Positions 12,804-25,620 of a stretch of 64,000 bases of DNA are shown here, in pieces. The first letter of the stretch is position 1, and each line of letters begins with the position of its first letter. Below the pieces are notes generated by a model that saw only the letters and a program-made list of their open reading frames with translations, made no database searches and was not told the origin of the DNA. The stretch lies in assembly GCF_019112545.1 (NCBI RefSeq), contig NW_025064917.1, forward strand, positions 73,640 to 137,639, written 5' to 3'. Source of the stretch: Guyanagaster necrorhizus (taxonomy: Eukaryota > Basidiomycota > Agaricomycetes > Agaricales > Physalacriaceae). Made by a program: the position numbers and the translations under genes.

Positions 12804-13263
12804 TGTTAGAACCAAGTGACATATGATCAATATCATGTGGTAAACAAGCATTGTATCATGTTCATACAATCATATCTGAGTCTAATGTGTGATATGTGTG
12901 GTTGTTATATCTCAAGGTCTATGCAAGCAGACTTGAGTAAGTGAGTATGATAAAGGATAGTTTGAGACTAGAAATATATGATGCTGTCTACACTACTTAT
13001 ATACTGCTAGCTCAGTCACTATTATTACTACTACCAATTGTAAGTGTCTGTGTTATAGTACTTATTGTCTTGGTGAGTTGATGTTACCTACAAAAGGCTT
13101 ATTGTGCTGTTGTCAGAGCATCACTATGAGTTGAGAGACAATAGCCAATTGTGCTGACTAAGACTGTCTCATGATCTTAAGTGCTCAGCATAGGTGCCTT
13201 GACTAAGCATAGATAGGGGTTAATACTATGAAAATAAGAATAAAAATGGAAAAAATCATAATA
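12804..13263 (-). repeat. Element D 3' LTR
   Basis: 460 bp LTR in minus orientation. On the minus strand TATATAAG starts at 13,003 and AGTCTCAAACTA at 12,969, 34 nt later. This copy keeps the 12-mer that matches the D primer-binding site exactly. The outer bases on the pol side read TATTATGA. Confidence 0.92.
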
Positions 13264-13296
13264 TTATCTCCTCCTTAAGATTATCATTCTGATAGT

Positions 13297-16200
13297 TTAA
13301 TTTAGAGATAATTTATAGTCATGTATGATGTCATTGGCATTCATATAGCATTTGTTTACCCATTAGTTGGACTCCAGGCTATAACCCTTTCAGCTGATGA
13401 GGTAATCAACAGTTGTTGTCATGCTACCATCATGCACACATATTCAATGGGTTTTGTGATTTAGGACTTGATTGACTTTGTAATATTCTTCATCTTCAAT
13501 CAAGTCAGATGGTGGTAGTAGTGGTCATTCTTGATTGAAAAAGGTGGAGGCAATGAATGGAGTTAGAAGTGTTTCATTGAATGTGTTGTGAATCTACCAG
13601 TGTGGTGGGAGTTGAAGTTTGTATGCAGAGGCACTGACTTTTGCAGTGATTATAAAGGATTCTGTCTATTTGTTAGTGAGTTTCTATTTTAGGTATAGGA
13701 GATGGAGGTTTGTTGTATTGAGCCAGACTTTATCATTGATTTTGTATGAATGGGCCAGGTATTGATGTTTATCATACTGTGTCTTCATAGCATCAGTGGC
13801 TTTCTAGAGTGCAGTCTTTATTTTAACATGAATTTTCACCATATCTGCTGTAAAGTCAGTCAAGGCTGGAGTGGTGGTATAGGATTGTGTGGTCTTGACA
13901 ATGTTTAAATGTCAGCTGTAGTTAATGAAAAAGGGGATTTTACCAGTGGCAGAGTATATGCAATTGTTGTGTTGAAAGGCTGTGAGTGCTAACACTCAGT
14001 CCAATTGTCTTGTCAGTAGTTGATGAACATACAAAAGTACTTCTCAATTTCTTGGTTGACATGCTCTGTTTGACCATCTGTTTGTGGGTAATAAGCAGTA
14101 GATGCATTGCTCTAGATGTTGAGCAGTCACTATAAGTCATCTATAAACTTCAAGACAAATTGTGGTCTATGGTCTGAAATAATAACTTTGTCTTGGTGAT
14201 TCCTGGATGTCTGGCTGTCACATGATCATGGCTCATTGCTATGATCTCCCCTCATAATGATTAGTCTCAGAGAATATAGAGTCATCTATTGTAAAAGAGG
14301 AGGTCATGATTCTAGTAGATGCCATACTCATAGTTTAGAGATATTGTGATCCTCTGATCTCACAGATTGGATTGGCATATGGCACTGCAAATCTTATCAT
14401 GTATCTCTTCCTCTGTCAGCATTATCATCATGTGAAAGTGTTCTGGTTTGAGTAATACTACCTCTTTATTGTCTTCTTTCCTCTGGTTATGATTGATCCT
14501 CTGACTGAGCAAATCTATCTTCTTGTTTGCTATGCCAGCCTTGTAGTGGAGTGTGTATTGATACTCAGATAATTCTGTCACTCATCAGGCTTGTCAGCAA
14601 TTGAGCTTCTGAGAGAGTCAGAAATATCAGAGATTTTGGTGATCAGTCTATACTTTGAAGATTTGGGTGGCTCCAATGAGGTAGTGTCACTATTCTGTTA
14701 GTGCAAGCATGATAACCAGAAGTTCCTTGTCATAGATCTCATAATTCCTTTCTGTCATTGTTAACACTTTAGAAAGGAATGTAACAGGCCTCTATTTTTT
14801 ATTCTGCTCCTGCAATAATACTGCCCCTATCACTCCTTCACTAGAGTCCACCTTGACTCAGAATTTCTCATTCTGGCTGAAGATAGCCAGAACTACATCC
14901 TCTGCTAGCTATCACTTGAGCCTATCAAATGCCAATTGTTAAGATATTTTCCAGGCCTAAGGTGCATTTCCAGTAAGCTGGGTTATAAGCTGTATGATCT
15001 TGCTATAATCCTGTATGAATCAGTGATAAAAGTTCATGAAGCTGAGAAAGGATTGCAATTTCTTCTTTCTTGTCAGCTCTGGCTATTCTGTTACTCTGGC
15101 TATCTTGATTGGATTCATTCAGATACTTCCTTCACTGATGATGACTTCTAGGTACTCTGTCTCCAATACCTCAAACTTGCACTTCTCAGCCTTGAGGAAT
15201 AATTTGTTTTTTCTCATCAGCTCAAGTATCTGGCATATAAGCTATCAGTGTTCCTTTCTGTCCTTTGACATTATGAGTATATCATCCAAATAAATTGTTA
15301 TCTTCTCTATGGTGATGAGATCTTTAAAGATGTCATTCATCATCTACTGAAATGTAGCCAGAGAATTGGTCAGTCCAAAGAACATAATCATGGGTTTGAA
15401 CAATCCTTGGTTGGTCCTAAATGCTGCCTTCCACTCATCTCCTTTGAATGTCAAGCTTAGTGTAGAACTGGGCCTCATAAAGTTTGTCCATGAACTCTGA
15501 GATAAAAGAGAGCAGGTATCAGTTCTTAATCATCATTTCATTGAGATGCTGATAATCTTGTACTGATCAGAGTTTGCCATCCTTTTTTTTGATGAAAAAG
15601 AATGGTAATGCCATCAGAGACTTTGATGGTCAGATTTGTCCATTCAAGAGGTTCTCTTCCAAGAACTTGTTGAGTTCTTGCTGTTCTTGGTGTCTCAAGG
15701 GGTATGTCTTGCAGTCTAGATTGGCATTGGCATTTGGTACTAGCTTGATCACATGGTCCCAGAGCTTAGATGTGGGCAACTCATCAAAGTTCTCCTTGGC
15801 AAAGAGATTATGGTATTCTCTTGCCTATTCAGAGACTATTTCCTTGAATGTTCTTTCCTCCCTTCTCTCATCTGCCTTAGCTACTAGGTCATTGGTATGG
15901 TGAACTGCTTGTATCTATAGAGCCTTTTCAAAATCTATTGCAAGAATCATCTTCCTATCCTCCATTTCTTCATCCCATCTGTTCTCAGGATCTGTATCAG
16001 AGAGCACAAATGGTGTTTTCTGACATTGACATCAGGCAAAGGTGATTCATCTGGTCTTCCAATTGATGAGCAGGTTATGTCAGATGAGTCAATCATGTTC
16101 TAAGAACAATTCCTTGGTCTCAAGTTCTATAATAGCTAGGTCAATCCATTCTGAATGATCTCTGATTGTTAGATAAAGTTCCATGAATTCTGTAATTGAC

Positions 16201-16400
16201 CTGGCCTGATTCTTGGTGCTGTTGGCATTGTAGATGGGAATTGGAGCTGCAGTGGCCTTAGTTGGAAGATGATGTTCATTGATGAAAGCTTGATTAATAG
16301 AGCTTTCAGTGCAGCCACTATCAATCAAGGCTGTGACCACAAAGTCCTTCTGATTAGTAAGAGTCTGGATTCATGCCTTAGTAATGAGATCCTGTCTGTA
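13297..16400 (-). pseudogene. Element D pol with integrase deletion
   Basis: On the minus strand the protease is at about 16,340-16,090 (ALIDSGCTESS). RT follows at about 15,640-14,990, RNase H at about 14,880-14,550, integrase at about 14,430-13,900 and the chromodomain at about 13,540-13,340. Pol ends at the LSLN-TAA at 13,297. The integrase jumps from the GITKTK motif directly to the VIISDH motif at about 14,185. The second half of the zinc finger and the first catalytic Asp are therefore gone. RT also lacks a short stretch near 15,440. The element could not have moved with its own integrase after this loss. Confidence 0.88.
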
Positions 16401-19400
16401 GGTCTTCTGCTGTTGGATGAACTTCTTTGGTCCCCAGAGTTCATCTAGTCATTTCAGGGCCTTCTTCTGTCCTGCTTCTTGCAACTCTTTTATTAGTTCA
16501 TGGTCTAACTTATTGGTTCAGATCTGATAGATCCAACCTTTAAGTATTGCCATGGCCTCTTTCTCCTTTTCTTCTCATATGGCTTGCCAAGTCTATTTGG
16601 TGTCAAAGGGCTTAAGCTATCCAGTGGGAGTCTCTCCCTCTGTTCAGCCCTTGGGCAGTTGAGTCTTTTTCAGTGATTCTTTAGATGGTTGTATAGCAGG
16701 AGTAATATCAGGTATATTTGAATGTGTATAAATATTTCTACCTACAGAAAGCATATGAGTCTGACCTATGGCTGCTGATAACACACCATGAAGTCTCTTG
16801 GCTGACTAAGTGGAATCACTCACTTGTCAGCTCTGTCTTTTATCTTCTCAATCTTGGAGTCCAACCCAAGGTCTTCAAGTCTGTCTGCCTCTTTCTGTAA
16901 TTCAGCTATCTGCACTCTAATATCTTCTTGTGTGCACTTCTTCTTTGGACAGTCTCTGAACATGTGACTCTTTTGGCCACAGTTGAAACACTTGCCTTCC
17001 TTCTTGAAGTGATTAATGTCTATTGGTTTGCTGCTGCTAGTGTACATCATTCTAATGCCTGTCTTCTGTGCTGTGTATGAAGAGGTTGATGATGTAGTGG
17101 GCTTTATCATCTCTGATCCTCTACTCAGCTTCTCATTTGGCTTCTTTGGTTCCACTATCAGCCCCACACTTACTGCCTTCTGTCACAGCCTCTCTTTGTT
17201 TATTTCAGTGATGTGGTCCTTCTATGCATCATATCCCTTCAGAATGTTTATGCCAATGTTGGAGACCATCTTGATGTAGGACTGCAGCACTCTAATCTTC
17301 AGGTATTCAACCATCCACCCATCTTCATCAATACTCTCTCTAACTCCAGCCAGTGTACTCAGATATTCCAGCTCATTGAAGTATTTGCTGGTGATTTTGT
17401 CATCCATGTGAAGCTCCTTCATCTTGTTCTTGTAGACTTCCTGAAGTGCTGGGTCAACAAACTTATCCCTGACTATCTGCTTAAAGATGACCTAAAATAG
17501 GTAGCAGTAATACTCCTGAGTGGTAGAGCAGAGGGTTGAGGCAATTAGTATTCATCATCATTTTGCCTTGCTCTCAAAGTAAGAGGCAGCAAACACTATC
17601 TTGTTTATGTCAGAGCTAAGATAGACAGTGTAGACCTTGAAGTACTGTTCACAGTCCACAAGGAATCAGTCAATATCATTGAAAGCACCCTTGAAGGGTT
17701 GAGAGATCCATAGAAGATCTGGTTTGCACTGAAGCATAGTGGCATTGTTTGGTAAGGCTCTCATGAGGTTGAGGTACTTATCAAAGGGCAGTCAATGCCA
17801 CTCAGTGGATGGTCTAGAGAGTGAATATAGGGAGTTGTCATCAGTGATAGGGCTTTCCTGAGGCTCTGCCTCCTTTCATACTATTACACCATTCTAGACT
17901 GTAAATCCTAGTCAAATAGCCTTGGGGTTATTCTTGACCAGATCCTTCTCACTTTCTTCAGCTTCATCAGGCAGTGGTTGTCCACTGAGAAGTTGGCTTC
18001 CCCAGCCAGTCCAAGGATTTTAGAATCTGACAGATCACAGCAGTTTTTAGAGCTTTAGTCAGGTTGGCTGGGGTGTAGCACTTCAGCCTGAGAATTTGGA
18101 TCAAGAGTAGCAGATGCTGGTAGTTCATATGGAGAGTGCTGTGTATGCAGCACACTCAAGTGGAATTGGTGGTGTTTGAGGCATAGGTTGAATCTCATAC
18201 TTAAAGGTAAGTAGCATCTTTAATGGATTTTTGAGGTAGTCTCTGTTATATAAATAGATAGCATGGTCAGTAGCTGCATACTGTAAAATATATCATCTTT
18301 CTTCATTGTCTGCTATAGAGTACCTTCTCTCTAATGAAGTCATTCACCAGCTATCTTTCCACAGTATTATGACTACTCTCTTAAGGTATAGCCTCTTAAA
18401 CTCCTCTAATTGGATTCTCTGTATCTCCTCCTCCAGTGCTTCTTCATCTGTATCCTTATACTCAGCCCATAGATTAGTGGGAAGGTTCTCTTCTCCTTCA
18501 TCATCCTCCTCAGCCTCATTGTCCCTATTGCTCTTCTTGCTCTCCTCAAGGTAATCAGCAGGCAGGTCATAACTAGATAGCTCAGGAGCCTTGAGGGTTG
18601 CTGGAGAACTCCCTGTTGGTTCCAGCTCCAGTTTCTCAGGAGGTTTCAGGAGCAGGCTGCTGCTGAGGTCAGGAAGATCTGACCCTGCAGCTCCTTGCTC
18701 ACACTCTGCTCTCCTTCACTGCTCAGCTATATTGGTGGAAGTCTGAGTAGAAGTTGTCATTGAGAAAGAGGACAGCAATACATCTATAAAGGAATTATCA
18801 GAGGATCTGCTCAGTGACTCTGGCCTCTGGGAGTACTCAGATTTCATACTCAGCAAGTATGGAACTGGCATCTGAGGAAAGGATACTGTCACTACTGGTA
18901 CTGATGCTCTCCTCATAGGTCAGTGGGGGGGCTCATAGTTGTCATCATCAATATAGCAGGCCTCATCTGCTGTGAGGACCTGGGTATTGTTCCAGTGGTT
19001 GGCAGACTATGGGTCATCTTTGTTATTGAAACTCCACTCTCAAAGTCTATTATCTGAACTCTCTGTGTAGAGTCTATAGTGTTTAGATAGGGCTGAGTCC
19101 CACTCTGTGGCCTGTTGCTTCCACTCCCATTGTCTATATTGAGCTGCATATCAGAGATGCTCATGCTCTTCCTGCTGCTAGACCAATCTTTGCTCATAGA
19201 ACTTCTCAGCCTGTCATTCTCACTTAAGCTGATTCAGTCAGTCATAGATGGCATCACTGTCAGGATCATATTCTGTTTCTTCATACTCTCTTCTGATATT
19301 ATAGAGGGTATTTGAGGTAGATGAGACAGGGCTGGAGGTTGGGAGAGGGGGGCTTTCTTGAGGGGTGATATAGCTGGAGTGTCCCTTCTCTGCAATTCTT

Positions 19401-19954
19401 CAAGTGTTCTCAATAGAGTCTCAGATATGATCTCTAATGCTGGGCTCAGAGGAAGCAGTGGAAGGGTCAGAGGATGGCAACTTCTCAAAGAAGTTGTTAG
19501 AGAGGTCCTTGTTCTTGTGATTAGAGACAGAGGACAGAATTTATAGAATATGCACCAGGATGTTGAATGAGTTTCAGAATCCTGTGATGCTGTGACACTC
19601 ATTGTCTCAGCTAATTGTTCTAGAGGGTCCAACTGATCAGAGTTCTTCTTCTTGAGCACTCCTTTCACCCATACTACTAAACCCAGCTTTGGGTACAGTT
19701 TCAGATGTGGGCTGAAAGGAGGTTTGGGCAGAGGGGGGGATGTCATAGAGAGAGAGATCAGATGTGATATTGCAAAGTATCTGTTGGATCTGTTGGAATG
19801 AGTGGTAGTGTCTGACTATTCAAGCTGTTACTGATTGATGTCTATAGCAAAGTGATATGATAGCAAGTAAACCTAGAAGTATTCCTATGATGAAAGCCAA
19901 TAGTTTAAAGAAGTCATCTGTGAGATTGGTGGTAGTAATATTGATTGATGGCAT
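16401..19954 (-). pseudogene. Element D gag (membrane-anchor-like N-terminus, Gag core, CCHC)
   Basis: The start is the ATG at 19,954, 58 bp inside the 5' LTR edge. The N-terminus reads MPSIN, and residues about 14-36 form the clearest hydrophobic segment of the family (FFKLLAFIIGILLGLLAII). A long Ser/Pro/acidic region follows, with a DTDEEALEEEIQ block near 18,440. A retrotransposon-Gag-like core lies at about 17,700-17,200 (FKGAFNDID, SYFE). A good CCHC knuckle (CFNCGQKSHMFRDC) is at about 16,990-16,950. In-frame stops are fewer than in B but still numerous. Confidence 0.83.
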
Positions 19955-19998
19955 TTAGTTTCTTTTACTCTTTGTGGGCATGAGAAAAGAGAAAAGAA

Positions 19999-20011
19999 AG
20001 TCTCAAACTAA
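19999..20011 (-). promoter_or_regulatory. Element D primer-binding site with changed, still complementary sequence
   Basis: On the minus strand this reads TTAGTTTGAGACT, one base after the LTR. Twelve bases pair with AGTCTCAAACTA in the D LTR (exact at 12,958-12,969; one transition in the copy at 20,167-20,178). Elements B, C, E and H have TTAGCTCAAAGCT-type sites, so D differs in both partners together. Confidence 0.75.
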
Positions 20012-20012
20012 T

Positions 20013-20473
20013 TGTTAGAGCTAAGTGACATATGATCAGTATCACATGGTAAACAAGCACTGTATCATGTTCATACAATCATGCCTGAGTCTAATATGTG
20101 ATATGTGTGGTTGTTATGTCTCAAAGTCTATACAAGTAGACTTGAGTAAGTGGGTATGATAAAAGATAGTTTAAGACTAGAAATACATGGCACTGTTTAT
20201 GCTACTTATATACTACTAGCTCAGTTGCTATTACTACTACTACTAATTATAAGTGTCTGTGCTATAGTACTTGTTGTCCTGATGAGTCAATGTTACCTAC
20301 AAAAGGCTTATTGTGCTGTTGTCAGAGCATCACTATGAGTTGAGAGACAATAGCCAATTGTGCTGACCAAGACTATCTTATGATCTTAAGCACTCAGCAT
20401 AGGTGTCTTAACTAAGCATAAATAGGAGTTAATACTATGAAAATAAGAATAAAAATGGAAAAAAATCATAACA
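20013..20473 (-). repeat. Element D 5' LTR
   Basis: 461 bp, minus orientation, TGTTATGA at the right edge (20,473) and TCTAACA at 20,013. Related to the left copy mainly by transitions plus one A-run indel. Contains TATATAAG and the slightly altered R-start string. Confidence 0.92.
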
Positions 20474-21398
20474 CTGAGAATTAGATTGATGGCATGGAGT
20501 ATGAATGCTGGCTCTCCATGATTCAGATTAAGAGTGCCATATATATAGCATGCTTTGGTGTGACCAATGGTGTCTATAGCATTGGTCAAATGTTGTACTT
20601 TGACTGGTATGCTGGAAGGTTGCCAAGTTGATTTTCTGGATGTCTCCTGTTATAAACTGAAATAGCATGTTTAGTGGTGGAATATTGTAGAATATCCCAC
20701 TATTCTGTTTCATCTACATAAATATACTCTTGTCCCAGGCTCAATGCCAATCAGTTAGTGTCCCTCCATAGGAACACTGTTTCCTTCTAATAGAGCTTTA
20801 AATATTCCTTCTCTCTGGTCTGTTGGATTTCTTCTTCTAACACTTCATTATCAGTTTCTTTTTGCTCATATTGTTGTATATTTCTTCAGTTAAGCAGAGT
20901 GTCCCCTCCCACTTTCTTGCTGTCCTTCTTGTCCTTGTCATCCACCTCTTTCTCACTATTCTCACTGAGAAAGCTCTCAGGCTGGTTGTAGATAGATGAG
21001 GTAGAGGCTTTGATAGTTGCCAGCAAGCTGATCATTGTTTTTGGTGCTGAGCCCAGCCCCTCTGTTGTTGACTAGAGAAGGAGACTGTCTGGAAGATCAG
21101 CCAGCACTAATCTTGATATTCTCTCAATAGCTGCTATGCACTCTCTGCTCTTTCAATTCACAGTGATAGATTTGGAAGTTTCTGTAATATTAGAGATTAA
21201 GGAAGAGTGCTGCAACTCTTCCTCTCAGAAACCTTCAGAGGCTGTGGTCAGAGACATGAGTGTTAAGGGAGACTCAAAGCCTATAAGTGTTGAGTATGAA
21301 TTCAGAGTGAGAGGGAATAGTATTGGTGCTGGTAATACTGGAAGTTCTGAAATGAGATGGATATATGGTATGTCAAGCAGTCTCACTAGGAATGGCAG
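20474..21398 (-). pseudogene. Element C gag, middle block
   Basis: Minus-strand gag sequence lies between the D and E insertions. It matches the middle of H gag (around 48,250-49,190), including the acidic and Ser-rich stretch. It has many stops. The CTGAG at its left edge is the D target duplication, and GGCAG at its right edge is one copy of the E target duplication. Confidence 0.8.
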
Positions 21399-21921
21399 TG
21401 TTAAGTCCAAATTCCATGTGACCAATAACACATGATAAACTGATAGAATCTCACACTTCAGGTTATACTATCAGAGTCCACTGATATGTTGTTGGTGTTG
21501 TGTGATCAAGGTGGTTACAAGTTGCTTGAGATAAGATGGTGGAGAATAAACTTTAGCTCAAAGCTGGGGTTACTATAGTGAGAGCTATGCTACTTAAATA
21601 CTAAATCCTTATCATTCTAAGAAATAAATCTACCTAATTGTCTTTGCTGGTGCTGTGTAGCATTTTGTTCAGCATTACTAGGATACCTATAAAGGTATTG
21701 TCCTGCTGTTGTGCTGTTACTGCTGTTACTGCTGTGTAAAGATAAGAAAGACTTCTCTGTCATTGTGCTGTTGCACAATCTTATAGCAGTGACCAGAATT
21801 GGGGTGGTGCTAATGACTAAGCATTCCCACAGTCCTAAGCATCAGATCTAGGTGCTCTGACTAAGCAGAAATAGGGGTCATTCCCAAAGAAAAAGAAAAG
21901 AAAATAGAAAAAATCATAATA
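21399..21921 (-). repeat. Element E 3' LTR
   Basis: 523 bp LTR, minus orientation. On the minus strand TATTTAAG starts at 21,600 and AGCTTTGAGCTAA at 21,565, 35 nt later. It contains a short CTG/TTA-rich low-complexity stretch at about 21,705-21,736. A polypurine tract (AAGAAGAGGGTAA on the minus strand) adjoins it on the pol side. Confidence 0.93.
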
Positions 21922-24900
21922 TTACCCTCTTCTTAAGACCATTGTCCCAATGGTTAATTTAGGGATAAGTTCTCCTGGCCACTTGCAGATGGCCTATCTG
22001 CTGGATCTATAATATTGGTGATTACTCCTGCTTGATTGAAGTGGGGATCTATCAGAGTATCCTGCTGATGTTGCAGATATTGATGAAAGCTCCTTCTTCC
22101 TGTTTTTATTATGTTTTATGAACCACTGCCCATTTGTGACTTGCTAGTCAGAAAATGTTCTGGATATTGCTCTTTGGTGTACATTCTATTTGTCATCATA
22201 TTTTGCAGATGTTGTGACTCAACAGGGTATAATGTTGAACATGTCCCCTGCTGTATCTATCTTGTTGATTTGTTGTTCATAGTTATAGATTGCCTCCTCT
22301 GTGTTCATATATTTTTTGTTGACTCATTGGTTTGATTTCAGTCCTTAGTCTTTCCAGCTGACTAAATAGTCAACAGTTGTTTTTATGCCTCTGCCTTGTG
22401 CTTTCACTTTTTGGTATTTGTGGTTTAGCACTTCATCAATTTCATAGTGTTCTTCATCATCAATGAGTTTTGGTGGTGGAGGCAGTGGCTGTTCCTGGTT
22501 TGGAAAGGCTGGTGCAATATAGAGTGTTATTAATGTCTCATTGAAGACATTATGAATTTTCCAAGTTGTTGGTAGCTTCAACTTGTATGTGGAGTTGCTG
22601 ATTTTGATGATGACTTTGAATGGTCCTGTTTATTTGTCTGCTAACTTTTGTTTTGGTCTGAGAAGATGGAGGTTGGTTGTATCCAACCAAACTTTGTCAT
22701 TGACTGAATATTTATAGGCCAGTTGATGATGCTTGTCATATTGTTTCTTCATAGTGGTGGCAGTCTTTTTGAATGCTGTCTTCATTTCTTCATGGATTTT
22801 TGCTATTGTCATTGCAAAATCTGATGATGCTGGTATCATTATATGTACCTATTTACTTTGCACAACTGGTGGGTTTCATCCATAGTTGACAAAGAAGGAT
22901 GTTTTGCTGGTTGCTGCATGAACTCTATTGCTGTGTTGGAAGGTAGCTAATGCTAGCCATTCAGTCCAATCATCTTGTTGATGGTTGATGAAAAGTCAGA
23001 GATACTTTTCAATTTCTTAGTTCACCCACTCTGTTTGGCCATCTGTCTGAGGGTGATATGCCATTGAAGCATTTCATTTGATGTTGAAGAGTTGATACAA
23101 ATTGTCTAAAAATTTGGATACAAATTATAGTCTTCTATCTGAAATCACTATCTGAGGCATGCCATACTTTGCATAAATCTCATCTCATAGGATTTTTGCC
23201 CATCCCTCTGATGTTAATTCTGTTAAACAGACAATCAGGATGATTGCCTTTGAGAAGCAATTGACTACAACTATGATTGGATTATAGCCATCACTTTTGG
23301 GAAGCCCAGTTATTATATCCACTGAGATGTGGGTCCATAGTGATGAAGAGACCTCATTTGAGTGGAGTGAAGCTGCTCTATATTGTGTTGAGGCATTGCT
23401 ACACTGACAAACCTTGTAAGCCTTGACATATTGGGTGATATTATAGTCCATTTTAAGCCACCAATACTCTCTCAAGACTAATTCCTTTGTTTTAGTGATT
23501 CTGGGGTGTTCAGCAGTCATGTGATCATAACATGTGGTAATAATATCACCATAAAGTCTCTGATCTCTTAGAATGTAGATTCATTCATCATAATAGATCA
23601 ATCTCCCTTCTTTTGTTAGTCCCCACTCATGATTGAGTGATGGGGCAATTCTTTGATCCCACTTGTGAGGATCCCTTGTGGCACTCTTGATGCATTCATG
23701 TATCTCTTCTTCCATTGGCATTATCATAGTATAGAAGTGTTTTGATCATAGGAGTATGATTTTTTTATTGTTGTCTCCTCTCTGATCATAGTCAGCCCTC
23801 TGACTGAAGAAGTCAGCCTTCTTGTTTGCTGCACCAGCTTTGTGATGTAGCATATATTCATATTCTGATAATTCTATTACCTATCAGGCTTGTCAGTGAT
23901 TAAGTTTTTGAGAGAGTCAGAAGTATTGGAGGTTCTGGTGATCCATCCAGATTTTGAAGATCTGGACTGCTCCAATGAGATAATGCTGCCATTCAGCTAG
24001 AGCAAGCATTATAGTGAGGAGTTTTTTGTCATATATTTTGTAGTTGTGCTCAGTGGCTGTAAGTGCCTTTGATATGAAGGTGACAGATTGCCATTTGCTA
24101 TCCTGTTCTTGTGAAAGAACTGCTCCAATAGTGCCTTCACTGGAGTCAGCTTCCACTCTGAATTTTCCATTCTGGCTTGGTATGGCAAGGATGACATCTT
24201 CAGCCAATCAGCATTTAAGATTGTTAAATACCATCCATTGGGAAATTCCCCAAGTCTATGGAGAATTTCCAGTCAATTGTGTCATGGGTTGGACTATTTT
24301 GCTGTAGTCTCAGATAAACCATTGGTAGAAGTTGGTGAATCCAAGGAATGATTGCAATTCCTTCTTCTTCATCAGTTCTGGCTACTCAGTTACTTCTGTC
24401 ACTTTGACAGAATCTATCCTGATGCTTTCTTTGCTGATAATGACTCCAAGGTATTCAGTTTCTAATATCTCAAATTCACACTTCTCAGCCTTAAAGAAGA
24501 GTCGATGCTTCCTCATCAAGGCTAATACTTGTCATACTAGCCATCAATGCTCCTCCTTGGTTTTAGACATAATGAGAATATCATCCAAGTAGATCATGAC
24601 TTTTCCAGTGGCAATGAGATCCTTGAAGATGCCATTCATCATCCACTGAAAGATTGCTGGTGAATTGGTGAGTCCAGAGTTTGTCCACTAACTCTGAGAT
24701 TAAAAGAAGCAGATAATGATTTTTGATCATCATTTTGTTGAGCTTCTGATAGTCCTGTACTGGTCAGAGTTTGCCATCCTTCTTTTTAACAAAGAAGAAG
24801 GGAGAAGCCATTGGTGACTTCAATAGTTGGATTTGTCTACTAGATAGGTTTTCATTGAGGAACTTGTCCAGCTCTTGTTGTTCATTACTGCCAAGTGGAT

Positions 24901-25620
24901 AGCACTTGCAATCCAGGTTGGCATTCACATTGAGAATCAGTTTTATGGCATGGTCCCAAGGCTTTGGATTGGATAGTTCATCAAAACTTTCCTTTTCAAA
25001 TAAGTCTCAGTAATCTCTTGCTCATTCAGGCACCATTTTCTTAAATGTCTTTTCCTCTTTTTCAGCATTGGCCTTTGCCACTAGATTGTTTGCACGATGT
25101 ACTGCACACATATATATGGCCTTCTGCAGGTCAACAGCAAGAATTGTTTCACTGTCTTCCATTTCTTCATCCTATCAGTCTTTGGGGTCTTCATCTGATA
25201 ACTCAAATGGAATCTTCCAGCATTAGCACCTAGTGAAGATGATACATTCAGTCTTCCAATTGATTAGCAGATTGTATCAAATCAGCCAATCATAACTAAG
25301 GAATATTTCCTTAGTTTCCAAGTTAGTTACTGCCAAATCAATCCATTCTGAATGATCACCAATAGTGAGTCTAAGCTCGATGTATTTGGTGATTGAACTG
25401 GCTTGATTTTTTGTCCCATCTGCATTATAGACTGGGATTGAGGCTGCCATGGCTTGAGTTGGGAGTTTGTGCTTGGTGACAAAAGCATGATTGATGGAAC
25501 TTCCAGTGCACCCACTGTCAATTAGTGCAGTCACCTTATGAGTACTTTGAGATGTTAGTGTTTTGATTTGGGCTTCAGCCAATAGGTTCTGGCCCATAGT
25601 CCTAGATCATCAGATGAATT
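21922..25620 (-). pseudogene. Element E pol with extra C-terminal region and RT deletion
   Basis: On the minus strand the protease is at about 25,560-25,280 (ALIDSGCTGSS, LSYDWLI). RT lies at about 24,960-24,330, RNase H at about 24,200-23,850, the integrase zinc finger at about 23,520-23,400 and the integrase core at about 23,340-23,000. A well-preserved chromodomain is at about 22,480-22,345 (YEIDEVLNHKY, VDYLVSWKD). RT lacks about 131 bp relative to element B, with the junction near 24,674. About 325 bp separate the chromodomain from the conserved LSLN-stop, which the other elements lack. Several in-frame stops mark it as dead. Confidence 0.9.

Larger units (their letters stand above)
12804..20473 (-). 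mobile_element. Element D: complete gypsy chromovirus, decayed
   Basis: A 7.67 kb element on the minus strand is flanked by the 5 bp duplication CTGAG (12,799-12,803 and 20,474-20,478) inside element C gag. LTRs are 460 and 461 bp. It has the same gene order as B. Two features set it apart: its primer-binding site and matching LTR string differ from the other elements yet still pair, and its integrase has lost about 335 bp. Stops are common throughout. Confidence 0.94.

Noticed and set aside
19234..19746. A 170-codon open frame as an independent gene
   Set aside because: It is the Ser/Pro-rich part of element D gag, homologous in position to gag of B and H.
21700..21740. A CRISPR-like or microsatellite array
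   Set aside because: It is a short CTG/TTA-rich stretch of the element E LTR, present in both LTR copies, with no repeat-spacer structure.
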